Shown: piece by piece, positions 1-7,461 of the stretch
How positions within the stretch are numbered: the stretch's first letter is position 1
Layout of the letters: each line of letters starts with the position of its first letter
From: Candidatus Gottesmanbacteria bacterium RIFCSPLOWO2_01_FULL_49_10
GTDB taxonomy: Bacteria > Patescibacteriota > Microgenomatia > UBA10105 > UBA927
DNA: 10,384 nucleotides
Reading direction: 5' to 3'
NCBI GenBank assembly: GCA_001781025.1
Contig: MFJZ01000012.1
Coordinates: 4,862-15,245, forward strand
Translations under genes and position numbers: made by a program
Notes under the pieces: generated by a model
What the model saw: the letters and a program-made list of their open reading frames with translations, nothing else
Told to the model about the DNA's origin: nothing
The model's database searches: none

Positions 1-384
1 CGCGCCATAGGGGAGAAGCATAAACATATCTAACGGATCTGCTCCGCCCAAAAGCGCCCGGAACAAAGCGTTCATGGGCTTCGTCAACGCAAAATCAAAA
101 TCTCCGCTCACGATAAGCGGTCGGAACCGGTATACCTCGCGATAGAGAAGTTGCGACACCGTATCGACCAGATTGTAGGATAAGTAAAAAAATATGATTT
201 GTGTCCCTGTGTATCCTGCAAGATGTTCTGTACGCCCAAACAGGGTTACCAAAAACACGAGAAAAAACACAAATCGCAAAATTTTGCCGATCAGGAATAC
301 AGCTGCATTCAACCGCGTGAGAAACCCACTCATAAATGAGTTCATGGTAAGTTTCCACCAAATCCGTATGTACCGCTTCATCAT
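1..384 (-). CDS. ABC-2 type transporter permease, COG3694/DUF990-like (3' part beyond window)
   Basis: This is the N-terminal 128 codons of an integral membrane permease and stays open to the left edge. It starts with ATG at 384 (a second in-frame ATG follows directly), 9 nt after the stop of the upstream permease. AGGAGT just upstream is a ribosome binding site overlapping that stop. Visible features are a basic N-terminus (MMKRYIRIWWK), a first hydrophobic segment around residues 30-48 (FLIGKILRFVFFLVFLVTLF), and the segment VSGDFDFALTKPMNALFRAL near residue 100. The latter matches FGRLDFLLLKPIDSQF in the permease at 1190-1978, so the two look like paralogues of one subunit type. Such proteins usually have about six membrane helices and about 260 residues and pair with a second permease and an ATPase. 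The substrate is unknown. Confidence 0.8.
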   Translation of the reverse strand, partial: MMKRYIRIWWKLTMNSFMSGFLTRLNAAVFLIGKILRFVFFLVFLVTLFGRTEHLAGYTGTQIIFFYLSYNLVDTVSQLLYREVYRFRPLIVSGDFDFALTKPMNALFRALLGGADPLDMFMLLPYGA

Positions 385-393
385 GTTGACTCC

Positions 394-1188
394 TTATTTT
401 CCTTCCGCCGCGTAAGCCCGTAAGCCCCTGTTCCAGACGACACTCGCGAGCATCCATAATGCTACTAGCCATACAAGTCCGATAATGAATCCTTGAGTAA
501 TCGCCATGACGGATAATTTCCCCAAATAGACCTTGAGCGGAAAATAGACAAAGTAGTAAAACGGCAGGCTTTGACTTAGGGTAAATAGCGGTATAGGGAG
601 AATATCCAACGGAAAAAGCACGCCGGTAAAAAATTCTGCAAGAACGAACGATAAAAATCGCGGCGCCCACACATCAGGCGTCCAAAACCCAAGATATGAT
701 AATATCAAGCTGAAATAGAAAAACTGGATCATGCCCATAATGAGTGCAATACCGGCAAGAAGCAGAATCACCATATCTGTTTGAAAAAAGACCGGCGGTC
801 GCAGCAAAAAAAATAATATAACGATCTCAACTACAGCAAAAATCACATTGAGAAGCTTATCTGCTATGTCACGACTCGCACAGAATTTGAGAAAGCTCAC
901 GGGACGAACAAGAAAATTAGATAGGTCGCCACTTCGTATGAGTTCTCCCACTTCCTGTGTCCGTGTACCCATAACGAACGGACGGACGAATGCGCTCAGT
1001 AGAATATAGGTCAGAATACTCGCCTGAGTGTAACCGAAGAGTTCCTGATGTTCAGCAAAAATCGCCCACCACATGAAGTAGACAATGAGAAGCTGTACGA
1101 CGATCCGCACGCGCCAGAGAATAAAACTCAAGCGATACGTCGCGTACTCTTCGATCGTTCCTTTGATGATCTGAAGATAGCCCTTCAT
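394..1188 (-). CDS. ABC-2 type transporter permease, COG4587-like (second copy)
   Basis: This is a 264-residue hydrophobic protein with about six membrane segments, a subunit of an uncharacterised ABC-2 exporter. The ATG at 1188, one nucleotide past the upstream TGA stop, is preferred over an upstream GTG that would overlap the previous gene (MKGYLQIIKG start). It shares several landmarks with the permease at 1975-2772. These are RSGDLSNFLVRPVSF (compare KDGALVKYLLRPFSY), GFWTPDVW (compare AFWTTDFW), QSLPFYYFVYFP (compare QVLPFAYIVYFP), and a C-terminal WNRG box 13 residues from the end in both. The two are therefore paralogues within one operon. It probably forms a heteromeric permease with the partial gene at 1-384 and uses the single upstream ATPase. 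The exported substrate cannot be read from the sequence. Confidence 0.85.
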   Translation of the reverse strand: MKGYLQIIKGTIEEYATYRLSFILWRVRIVVQLLIVYFMWWAIFAEHQELFGYTQASILTYILLSAFVRPFVMGTRTQEVGELIRSGDLSNFLVRPVSFLKFCASRDIADKLLNVIFAVVEIVILFFLLRPPVFFQTDMVILLLAGIALIMGMIQFFYFSLILSYLGFWTPDVWAPRFLSFVLAEFFTGVLFPLDILPIPLFTLSQSLPFYYFVYFPLKVYLGKLSVMAITQGFIIGLVWLVALWMLASVVWNRGLRAYAAEGK

Positions 1189-1189
1189 A

Positions 1190-1978
1190 TCAACTACTGG
1201 CACTCGTGTAGGAGCGAAGAGATATCTTCCAAATCGATCTTGCCAGTATACTTAATACCGCACATACGCCTACTGCCTCGAGTGCTTGTCGCGCTGAAAA
1301 ATCATGAAGCAATACTCGGGTTGCTGGTATCATAATAAACGTAAAAGGGATAAGTATGGCAAAAATAAATACGGAAACCTGCTTATACATTTCCCTTGGG
1401 TATCGACCTATTTCAGATATATGGAAAAGTAAATCGACGACGTTTGAGAGTCTCGGGTTAAATATAGTCAATGATATAACGGACAACCAAATGGAATATA
1501 AAATGCATAATCCCAACGCGATTGCACTTATATAAAGAACTACCTCAGTAAACCCTACTCCTAGATGCATGGCTTGCAAAAAGTACCAACTAAGTAATAA
1601 CCCAACGACAATACGAGTCCCACTGATAAAATCAATTATCCAAAACGTTGCAGAGAACTGGGAATCTATCGGTTTAAGGAGTAAAAAATCCAATCTTCCG
1701 AAGTAAATTTCCTCAGCCAAACGAGCCATGTTTTGCGAAATGATCATGTGGTAAAACCCGATAAACACGCTATACGTGGAAGCAAGCAACAGAAGTTCGT
1801 AGCGAGACCATCCGAAAACCGATGGAACAGTGCTGGTCAAAAGAAGTATTGTAATGACATGATATGCAGAATAAAGCATGCTGGAAAACAGTTTTGTGAA
1901 AAAACTCGTCCGATACTCCACAAGGGCCTCCCAGTTAAGAAGAAGTAATGTTTTGTAAACAAATAGGTATTTTTTCAT
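1190..1978 (-). CDS. ABC-2 type transporter permease, COG3694/DUF990-like (first copy)
   Basis: This is a 262-residue membrane protein starting MKKYLFVYKTLLLLNW, with about six hydrophobic segments. The start at 1978 is fixed by an ATGA overlap: the ATG shares two bases with the TGA stop of the preceding permease. The longer reading frame with upstream ATGs would lie inside that gene and is rejected. Motifs are FGRLDFLLLKPIDSQF near residue 105, typical of this permease type, and IGRYPREMY in the cytoplasmic or loop region before the last helices. It ends with TGA 1 nt before the next permease ATG. Translational coupling with both neighbours suggests the operon's subunits are made in fixed ratio. 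Its closest relative in the window is the partial gene at the left edge. Confidence 0.87.
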   Translation of the reverse strand: MKKYLFVYKTLLLLNWEALVEYRTSFFTKLFSSMLYSAYHVITILLLTSTVPSVFGWSRYELLLLASTYSVFIGFYHMIISQNMARLAEEIYFGRLDFLLLKPIDSQFSATFWIIDFISGTRIVVGLLLSWYFLQAMHLGVGFTEVVLYISAIALGLCILYSIWLSVISLTIFNPRLSNVVDLLFHISEIGRYPREMYKQVSVFIFAILIPFTFIMIPATRVLLHDFSARQALEAVGVCAVLSILARSIWKISLRSYTSASS

Positions 1979-2772
1979 TGTCCCACTGATGAAAATTTTT
2001 TTATTCCCCGATTCCATAACAATAAATATACTCCATAAAGAATGATCAACCATGCCACTTGAGCCCCGAGAACCCGTAATAACTCGTATATCGATAGCAT
2101 GCCTTCAACGGCAACAACTGGAAAATAAACGATATAGGCAAACGGTAACACCTGAGCAATGCGAGCAAAAACAGACGGATAGAGCACAAGAGGAGCTATT
2201 ATTCCTCCGAATACGGAAAAGAGAAACTCTTCGATACTTAGCGTTCCCCAAAAATCAGTGGTCCAAAAGGCGGTAAGCCCAAGAACCATTTTAAATACGT
2301 AGGAAATGGCAAACGCTAAGACAAAAACTCCGCTTACCAATAAAATCTCGAGAGGCCTATGGACTATGGGTAAGGGAATGCCCACGATAAATCGAAAAAA
2401 CAAAAAGACCACAATCGCAAGCAATCCCTGTATGACCCTCCAGGGAAGTTCTTCCATGAATTTAACTATGAAATACGAAAAAGGCCGCAGTAAGTACTTC
2501 ACGAGTGCCCCATCTTTAATATCCCGAAAAGCGACATCTTCTTCGATATGTACGATAAGAAACGATGATGCTATCGCAATAAGCAGGTAATAGGAGGTGA
2601 TTGCACTACTCGTCCATACGCCATACACCTCTCCATGTTCCCGTATGGCTCCTTGCCAAAAAAGAAGGAGGAGCATCGGGCTCGTCAGCGACAATAAGAA
2701 GTAAACGAACGAGCGCCCTCGACTGTGAAATGCATCCTGAAAGTGAAGGAGAAAAATCTTTCCATATCGCAT
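1975..2772 (-). CDS. ABC-2 type transporter permease, COG4587-like (first copy)
   Basis: This is a 265-residue permease starting MRYGKIFLLHFQDAF at 2772, one nucleotide after the TAG stop of the ATPase. A longer start inside the ATPase gene is unlikely. It has about six hydrophobic stretches, the motif KDGALVKYLLRPFSYF, an AFWTTDFW box, and a C-terminal WNRG box. The permease at 394-1188 has the same series of landmarks. The gene stops with TGA inside the ATGA overlap with the next gene. In related operons (ATPase of COG4586 with permeases of COG4587 and COG3694) one of each permease forms the membrane channel. Here that trio is followed by a second permease pair. The substrate is unknown. 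Confidence 0.87.
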   Translation of the reverse strand: MRYGKIFLLHFQDAFHSRGRSFVYFLLSLTSPMLLLLFWQGAIREHGEVYGVWTSSAITSYYLLIAIASSFLIVHIEEDVAFRDIKDGALVKYLLRPFSYFIVKFMEELPWRVIQGLLAIVVFLFFRFIVGIPLPIVHRPLEILLVSGVFVLAFAISYVFKMVLGLTAFWTTDFWGTLSIEEFLFSVFGGIIAPLVLYPSVFARIAQVLPFAYIVYFPVVAVEGMLSIYELLRVLGAQVAWLIILYGVYLLLWNRGIKKFSSVGQ

Positions 2773-2773
2773 A

Positions 2774-3751
2774 CTACTTCTTAGGACTCGTAAACACATC
2801 CCGGATGATGTCTTCGATATCCGGCTCCTCGATGTTTAAATCATCCACCGGAAACTTCTGGAGGAGCTGGGCGGCGGCCACGTTAGAGGCGCTTCTGGGC
2901 ACCCGGATGACTGCCTTGGGAAAATTGTATTCCACGAGCTCTCCCACGGTTTTAAGCTTATCCGGCGTCACGTACTCATCCAGAACGATCGAGAGTACTT
3001 TGTGTTTGGCGAACTTTTTAACCAAATTATCAAGCTTGCCGTCATAGAGAATCTTGCCGTGATCAATGATGATGACGCGTCGGGCAAGCTGCCGCACGTC
3101 TTCCATGTAGTGGGAAGTGAGAAGGATGGTCGACTTTTTCAGTTCATTATATGTTCTAACAAAATCGCGCATTTTCTTTTGCATCACCACATCCAGGCCA
3201 ATCGTCGGCTCGTCGAGGAACAATACTTTTGGCGAATGGATAAGAGCCGCAATAAGCTCCATCTTCATTCGCTCACCCAAGGAAAGTTTACGCACTTGAA
3301 CCTTGAGGAGAGACTCGACATCTAAAAGCTCGACCAGCTCATGGAGCGTCTGCTTGTACTTTTCGTTTTCAATTTCGTAGATTTCTTTATTGAGGAGGAA
3401 CGTTTCCTGTGCCGGTAGGTCCCACCAGAGCTGATTCTTCTGGCCCATGACGAGGGCAATTTGCTTAAGATACGCATTTTTCCTTTCGAAAGGCGTGAAC
3501 CCGAGGACAGACACAAAACCGCTCGTCGGATACAAAAGTCCGGAGAGGCACTTGAGGGTCGTCGTTTTTCCCGCGCCGTTTGGTCCGATAAACCCAACCA
3601 ATTCTCCCTCGGCTATCTCAAAAGATAGATCATCAACGGCCCGTACCGTCTGATATTTCCGGACAAAGAGAGACCGGATGGAACCCATGAAACCAGCCTC
3701 TTTCTCGTGAACACGGTAGTACTTCTTAAGATGCGACAATGTGATAACCAT
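2774..3751 (-). CDS. ABC transporter ATP-binding protein, COG4586-like
   Basis: This 325-residue ATPase energises the downstream ABC-2 permeases from the cytoplasmic side. Counting from the ATG at 3751 (MVITLSHLKK), it shows Walker A GPNGAGKTT at 56-64, Q-loop Gln104, signature LSLGER at 156-161, Walker B VLFLDEP at 176-182, and switch His214. A C-terminal domain of about 90 residues follows the nucleotide-binding domain. The N-terminal MGSIRSLFVRKY segment and the GQKNQLWWDLPAQETF stretch are typical of this ATPase subgroup. A longer frame to 3832 would run into the HU terminator and is rejected. It is the first gene of the operon, with its own candidate promoter directly upstream. It is the only ATPase for four permease genes. 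Confidence 0.92.
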   Translation of the reverse strand: MVITLSHLKKYYRVHEKEAGFMGSIRSLFVRKYQTVRAVDDLSFEIAEGELVGFIGPNGAGKTTTLKCLSGLLYPTSGFVSVLGFTPFERKNAYLKQIALVMGQKNQLWWDLPAQETFLLNKEIYEIENEKYKQTLHELVELLDVESLLKVQVRKLSLGERMKMELIAALIHSPKVLFLDEPTIGLDVVMQKKMRDFVRTYNELKKSTILLTSHYMEDVRQLARRVIIIDHGKILYDGKLDNLVKKFAKHKVLSIVLDEYVTPDKLKTVGELVEYNFPKAVIRVPRSASNVAAAQLLQKFPVDDLNIEEPDIEDIIRDVFTSPKK

Positions 3752-3758
3752 AACCTCT

Positions 3759-3767
3759 AGTATACCA
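3759..3767 (-). promoter_or_regulatory. Extended -10 promoter for the ABC operon; possibly leaderless
   Basis: Reading the minus strand, TGG-TATACT forms an extended -10 element (hexamer 3764-3759). The ATPase ATG begins 7 nt after the hexamer, so a normal start of transcription would fall on or within 1-2 nt of the ATG, giving a leaderless mRNA. No good -35 is seen because the spacing falls in the HU terminator. GAGG lies only 2 nt before the ATG, too close for a typical Shine-Dalgarno site. Confidence 0.45.
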
Positions 3768-3774
3768 CCCGCGC

Positions 3775-3813
3775 AAAAAAAGAGAGCTCCGCGCTGTGGC
3801 GTAGGAGCTTCTC
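3775..3813 (-). terminator. Rho-independent terminator of the HU gene
   Basis: On the minus strand GAGAAGCTCC (3813-3804) pairs with GGAGCTCTC (3790-3782), giving nine base pairs with one bulged A and a 13-nt loop. A run of seven T (3781-3775) follows. It sits 25 nt after the HU stop and before the ABC operon, so it separates the two transcripts. Confidence 0.8.
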
Positions 3814-3838
3814 CTTCGCGTGAATCTACCAATAGTCG

Positions 3839-4111
3839 TTACCGAACTACTTTCTTGAGTGCTTTTCCAGCGGTAAACCCTGGGGTTTTTCGTGCTGGAA
3901 TATTGATCGTTGCACCGGTCTGAGGATTTCTCCCGGTTCGTGATTTTCTGGATCGAACCATAAAGGTACCAAAACCAGTCACGACCACCTTATCCCCTTT
4001 CTTCAATGCATCAGTCACTGCACCAAATACCGCAACGACTGCTTCCCGTGCTGCTTTTGCAGTAAGACTAGCTTTCTTTGCGACGACTTCAACGAGGTCT
4101 GCTTTTGTCAT
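3839..4111 (-). CDS. hup: HU family DNA-binding protein
   Basis: This is a histone-like nucleoid protein that binds and bends DNA as a dimer. The product is 90 residues, the standard HU length. It has the helical N-terminal half (MTKADLVEVVAKKASLTAKA), the GFGTF turn at 46-50, and the beta-arm with RNPQTG at 61-66, whose Pro63 is the DNA-intercalating residue. The family's C-terminus (PGFTAGKALKKVV) is also present. The start is ATG at 4111, not the in-frame GTG 12 nt upstream, because AAAGGAGGTG abuts that GTG but lies 9 nt from the ATG. The gene is monocistronic: it has a good promoter at 4193-4221 and a terminator at 3775-3813. HU rather than IHF is favoured by the single-gene setting, but this was not tested. 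Confidence 0.96.
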   Translation of the reverse strand: MTKADLVEVVAKKASLTAKAAREAVVAVFGAVTDALKKGDKVVVTGFGTFMVRSRKSRTGRNPQTGATINIPARKTPGFTAGKALKKVVR

Positions 4112-4120
4112 GGAGTACTT

Positions 4121-4130
4121 CACCTCCTTT
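4121..4130 (-). promoter_or_regulatory. Shine-Dalgarno site that decides the HU start
   Basis: AAAGGAGGTG on the minus strand is a near-perfect anti-16S match. It leaves 9 nt to the ATG at 4111 but overlaps the alternative upstream GTG, which excludes the longer start. Confidence 0.85.
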
Positions 4131-4181
4131 TGAGCAGAAGATTAGAACAGGATAAAAAAAAATTCGGATTGCCAGAATAAC

Positions 4182-4210
4182 CTCTAAAAGGCACTGTAAA
4201 GAATTTAGAG
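4182..4210. repeat. Dyad over the HU core promoter (possible operator)
   Basis: CTCTAAA (4182-4188) and TTTAGAG (4204-4210) form a perfect 7-bp inverted repeat with a 15-nt spacer. The spacer contains the -10 hexamer, and one arm lies at the expected transcription start. The arms are too AT-rich and too far apart for a good terminator of the upstream gene. Confidence 0.35.
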
Positions 4211-4221
4211 CGTAATGTCAA
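4193..4221 (-). promoter_or_regulatory. Sigma70-type promoter of the HU gene
   Basis: On the minus strand TTGACA (4221-4216) is the consensus -35. After exactly 17 nt comes TACAGT (4198-4193), a 4/6 -10. Transcription should start near 4186, leaving a leader of about 75 nt containing a T9 tract. It begins just after the RNase Y stop at 4245. Confidence 0.75.
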
Positions 4222-4244
4222 GATGGGAAATAAAAAATTATAGT

Positions 4245-5768
4245 TTATTTCGCAATTTCCGTAACCCGAAGCTCACGGACAACCGTGACTTTAATCTGTC
4301 CTGGGAAGGTCAGTTTTTGTTCTATTTCCTCTTTTATTTCCGTCGAGAGTATGGTCGCCGTCGCGTCATCGATCTTTCCGGGATCAACAATTACCCGTAA
4401 CTCCCGACCTGCTTGAAATGCGTACACCTCTTTCACGCCATTTTTCGTCTTGGCAATATCCTCAAGGTCCGTCAATCGCTTTATGTACTCCTCATAATTT
4501 TCGTACCGCGCTCCCGGCCGACTACCGGAAATGGCATCTGCGATATACACAAGCACGGCATCGACCGACGAGAATGGTGAGTCTTCGTGATGCTGAGCGA
4601 CACAATCGATAACCTTTGCCGGCATCGCGTATTTCTTGAGGAGTTGAACTCCCAGCTCTACATGACTGCCTTCCTGATCCGTGATCACTTTCCCTATATC
4701 ATGCAAAAGGCACCCAAGCCGGACGACGTTGACGTCTGCTCCTACTTCCCCGGCAAGCGCGATACCTATCTTGGTCTCCTCCAGGGTGTGTGCGATCATA
4801 TTTTGACCGTAGGAAAAACGGTACTTAAATCGCCCGAGGAGAGCCACTATTGGCGCCGGCAGATTGTATACCCCGACACCGTGAGCAAGCTTCTGACCTT
4901 CTTCAAAGATAATGCGATCGATCTCTTTTTTGACGATTTCTACGACTTCTTCTATCCTTCCGGGTTGCACCCGGCCATCCCGCATGAGACGCTCAAGTGC
5001 CACACGCGCAATTTCCCGCCTCACGGGATCAAACGATGAGAGGCGTATGATCCCCTCTTCATCCAGGTCCACATCGACACCTGTGGCTGTCTCAAATGCA
5101 CGAATATTGCGGCCTTCCTTGCCGATAATGCGCCCTTTCACGTCCTCGTCTTTGATCTTAACGACCGATACGGTATATTCTGCGACATAATCAGTAGCCC
5201 CGTGACGCATGGCATCGACAAGAATTTCGCGGGCTTTAACTTCGCTTTCTTCGTGAGCGCGTGCCTGCGCTTCTCTGATTTCTTTTGCGATATCCTCAGT
5301 AAGCTTTGATCGAATATCTCCGAGGATGATCTCCTTTGCTTCCTCCCTAGTGAGGTGAGCTACGTGTTCTAATTTACTAAGTTCCTCCTGACGAATTTTT
5401 TCAATTTCTCCTAAACGGGCTTTCATCTCTTCCTCGCCGCGGATAACGTGCTTCTCCCGTTCATCCAGTGCTCCTTCTCGGCGATCAATGCCTTCGCTTT
5501 TCCGATGCAATTCTTCTTCTGTCTCACGTCGAAGCCGCAGTGCTTCATCCCTCGCTTCAAGAATTATTTCTTTTGCTTTGGCCTGGGCGACTGCTCGTTG
5601 CGATTCGGTGTCTGGGAGTGGGATAAATGCGGGAGCTACGCTTTGGACATCCTGTTGTTTCTTTTTGGGAGATACTTCCGGCCTCCGTGGACTCCCCGAC
5701 GCGTTTTGACGAGGAGAGGGTTTTCTCGATTTTACTAAACCGGATAAGGTTTTAAGTACGTCAAACAT
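4245..5768 (-). CDS. rny: Ribonuclease Y (no N-terminal transmembrane helix)
   Basis: This endoribonuclease starts mRNA decay. The protein has 507 residues. A basic, proline-rich N-terminus of about 50 residues comes first, then a long charged coiled coil (about 55-185). The KH RNA-binding domain follows, with RIIGKEGRNIR around 213-223. The HD phosphohydrolase domain has His327 (IAHTLE), the LLHDIGK motif with His356-Asp357, HHED at 393-396, and Asp411 (YIADAISGSRPGAR). The C-terminal RNase Y extension (VYAFQAGRELRVIV...FPGQIKVTVVRE) is complete. AAGGAGG lies 4 nt before the ATG. Most RNase Y proteins begin with a membrane helix. Here the start MFDVLKTLSGLVKSRK is at most a short amphipathic helix, so the protein may be soluble or only peripherally bound. 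Position after recA-recX matches a common bacterial order. Confidence 0.95.
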   Translation of the reverse strand: MFDVLKTLSGLVKSRKPSPRQNASGSPRRPEVSPKKKQQDVQSVAPAFIPLPDTESQRAVAQAKAKEIILEARDEALRLRRETEEELHRKSEGIDRREGALDEREKHVIRGEEEMKARLGEIEKIRQEELSKLEHVAHLTREEAKEIILGDIRSKLTEDIAKEIREAQARAHEESEVKAREILVDAMRHGATDYVAEYTVSVVKIKDEDVKGRIIGKEGRNIRAFETATGVDVDLDEEGIIRLSSFDPVRREIARVALERLMRDGRVQPGRIEEVVEIVKKEIDRIIFEEGQKLAHGVGVYNLPAPIVALLGRFKYRFSYGQNMIAHTLEETKIGIALAGEVGADVNVVRLGCLLHDIGKVITDQEGSHVELGVQLLKKYAMPAKVIDCVAQHHEDSPFSSVDAVLVYIADAISGSRPGARYENYEEYIKRLTDLEDIAKTKNGVKEVYAFQAGRELRVIVDPGKIDDATATILSTEIKEEIEQKLTFPGQIKVTVVRELRVTEIAK

Positions 5769-5929
5769 GGTACCTCCTTATGGGAGTTTTTATCGAGGAA
5801 AAAGCACTCATTCACATCCTGTGCGTTTACTGCAAGGATAAGTGCGTAGGAGAGAATGATTGGTGGTATATGGTCGTCATGAAATCCTACAGCGTAGATG
5901 CTTTCTCGTCAGACAAAAACTTCTGTCTT
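5769..5929. other. Intergenic gap between recX and rny
   Basis: This 161-bp gap holds the RNase Y ribosome binding site at its left end (minus-strand AAGGAGG, 5779-5773). A weak 5-bp hairpin AGACA/TGTCT lies just after the recX stop, without a following T-run. No convincing promoter, terminator or small gene is visible, so rny may be transcribed from recA-recX or from a promoter not recognisable here. Confidence 0.5.
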
Positions 5930-6394
5930 TTATTTTACCTCACCGTAAACCACTTCGTCAATGACTCGATGGATTGTTTCAGTGTCAAAGCCGCGGCGAC
6001 CTAAAAATCCGTAAATTTTCTTTTTTTGCTCAAGCTTGGGGAGCTTGTGCCAGAGCGGAAGCTTTTTTGTGAGAGCCTTTCGAGCGAGGTCAACTTCGTC
6101 AAGATGGAGATCCTTCACCTCTACCCCCTTGGCTTTGAGCTCTTGAGCGATGAGGCGGGCGCCTTTGGGCTTATGGGACTTCCTCTGATCCACCCACCAT
6201 ACGACAAATTTGGCATCATCAGCGTAGCCAAGCTCACGAAGGCGTACAACAACCCGATCAACGACATCTTGATCAGCAATCTTCCGTTTCTGAAGCTTCT
6301 TCTGAAGAAAATGTTGGATCTCTTTCTCACTCCGGGGACGGAAGGATACGAATCGCAACGAAGACTCGAGGAGTTTTTGGTAGAGATCCTCCAT
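5930..6394 (-). CDS. recX: Regulatory protein RecX
   Basis: RecX binds RecA filaments and modulates their activity. The product is 154 residues, within the family's range, and consists of three-helix repeat units rich in charged residues. Landmarks are SFRPRSEKEIQHFLQKK near residues 17-33, the ELGYADDAKFVVWWVDQR stretch near 54-71, the KPKGARLIAQELKAKGV segment near 75-91, and a C-terminal GFLGRRGFDTETIHRVIDEV repeat. The ATG at 6394 lies 3 nt after the recA stop. Its Shine-Dalgarno sequence GGAGGAGGAA is formed by the last codons of recA (Glu repeat). This makes translational coupling likely. Confidence 0.9.
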   Translation of the reverse strand: MEDLYQKLLESSLRFVSFRPRSEKEIQHFLQKKLQKRKIADQDVVDRVVVRLRELGYADDAKFVVWWVDQRKSHKPKGARLIAQELKAKGVEVKDLHLDEVDLARKALTKKLPLWHKLPKLEQKKKIYGFLGRRGFDTETIHRVIDEVVYGEVK

Positions 6395-6397
6395 TAA

Positions 6398-7435
6398 TTA
6401 TTCTTCCTCCTCCACTCCCATCGCCACTTTGGTGTGGGCCTGACCGGTTTTGACAGCTTTCCAAATGACGTCGGTAATCTCGCGGGTCAACTTAGCGTTT
6501 TCCTTAAGGAAAAGCTTGGCTGCTTCCCTGCCCTGTCCGAGCATTTGCGTCCCGTATTTGAGGAACGCGCCGGATTTCGTCAAAATATTGAGTTCAAGCC
6601 CCACATCAATCAACCCACCTTCTTTGGAAATCCCGTCGTGCATAACGTCAAACTCCGCGACCCGAAATGGCGGGGAGACTTTGTTTTTGACGATCCGCAC
6701 GCGGTGGCGGCTGCCGATCACCTTATCTCCATCCTTGAGCGACTCGATTTTGCGGCTGTCCATGCGGATGCTCGCGTAGAACTTAAGCGCCATCCCACCA
6801 GTCGTCGTCTCGGGATTACCAAACATGACCCCGATCTTCTGGCGGAGTTGATTGGTAAAAATCACAATCGTTTTGGACTTAGAGATTACCGCGGTTAGTT
6901 TTCGCAGAGCCTGAGACATGAGCCGCGCATGGACTCCCATCATGCTGTCCCCCATCTCGCCTTCGATTTCCGCTCTCGGCACAAGGGCAGCCACGGAATC
7001 GATAACGATGATATCAATGCCACCACTTCGGATGAGAGTTTCTGCAATCTCAAGTCCCTGCTCCCCGGTATCCGGTTGGGAGATAAGAAGATCATCAAGT
7101 TTAACTCCGAGAATTTCGGCCCACAGGGGATCGAGGGCATGTTCTGCATCGATAAATGCCGCCACTCCCCCGCCTTTTTGTGCTTCCGCGATGGTCGAAA
7201 GACATACAGTGGTTTTACCCGAGGCTTCCGGCCCGTAAATTTCTACGATCCTACCCCTCGGAAGTCCGCCCACGCCCAAACCTAAATCCAAGGGCAGGAT
7301 TCCGGTCGAGATAACGTCAATGGTCATCTTCCCTGCTGTCTGCTCGCCTAGCTTCATGATAGATCCTTTGCCGTACTGTTTCTCAATTTGATCCATGGCG
7401 AGACGGATAGCTTGAAGTTTTTGATCTACTGGCAT
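6398..7435 (-). CDS. recA: Recombinase RecA
   Basis: RecA is the ATP-dependent strand-exchange protein for homologous recombination and DNA repair. It has 345 residues, full length. Walker A GPEASGKT is at 68-75, and catalytic Glu98 lies in the FIDAEHALDP motif. Walker B IIVIDS is at 142-147. Loop L1 is around EGEMGDSMMGVHAR (158-171). Loop L2 contains NQLRQKIGVMFGNPETTTGG (195-214). The C-terminal domain ends in an acidic VEEEE tail. GGAG (7444-7441) lies 5 nt before the ATG. The slipin stop is 26 nt upstream with no terminator between, so the genes may share a transcript. No SOS/LexA-type operator was recognised upstream. Confidence 0.98.
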   Translation of the reverse strand: MPVDQKLQAIRLAMDQIEKQYGKGSIMKLGEQTAGKMTIDVISTGILPLDLGLGVGGLPRGRIVEIYGPEASGKTTVCLSTIAEAQKGGGVAAFIDAEHALDPLWAEILGVKLDDLLISQPDTGEQGLEIAETLIRSGGIDIIVIDSVAALVPRAEIEGEMGDSMMGVHARLMSQALRKLTAVISKSKTIVIFTNQLRQKIGVMFGNPETTTGGMALKFYASIRMDSRKIESLKDGDKVIGSRHRVRIVKNKVSPPFRVAEFDVMHDGISKEGGLIDVGLELNILTKSGAFLKYGTQMLGQGREAAKLFLKENAKLTREITDVIWKAVKTGQAHTKVAMGVEEEE

Positions 7436-7461
7436 AAAGACTCCAAATTCTGGGCAAGAAG

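Noticed and set aside
5905..5929. AGACA/TGTCT hairpin after recX as a terminator
   Set aside because: It has only 5 bp, is AT-rich, and has no T-tract after it on the minus strand.
6434..7285. Long plus-strand reading frames opposite recA
   Set aside because: They are antisense shadows of the strongly conserved recA gene, with no family resemblance or ribosome binding site.
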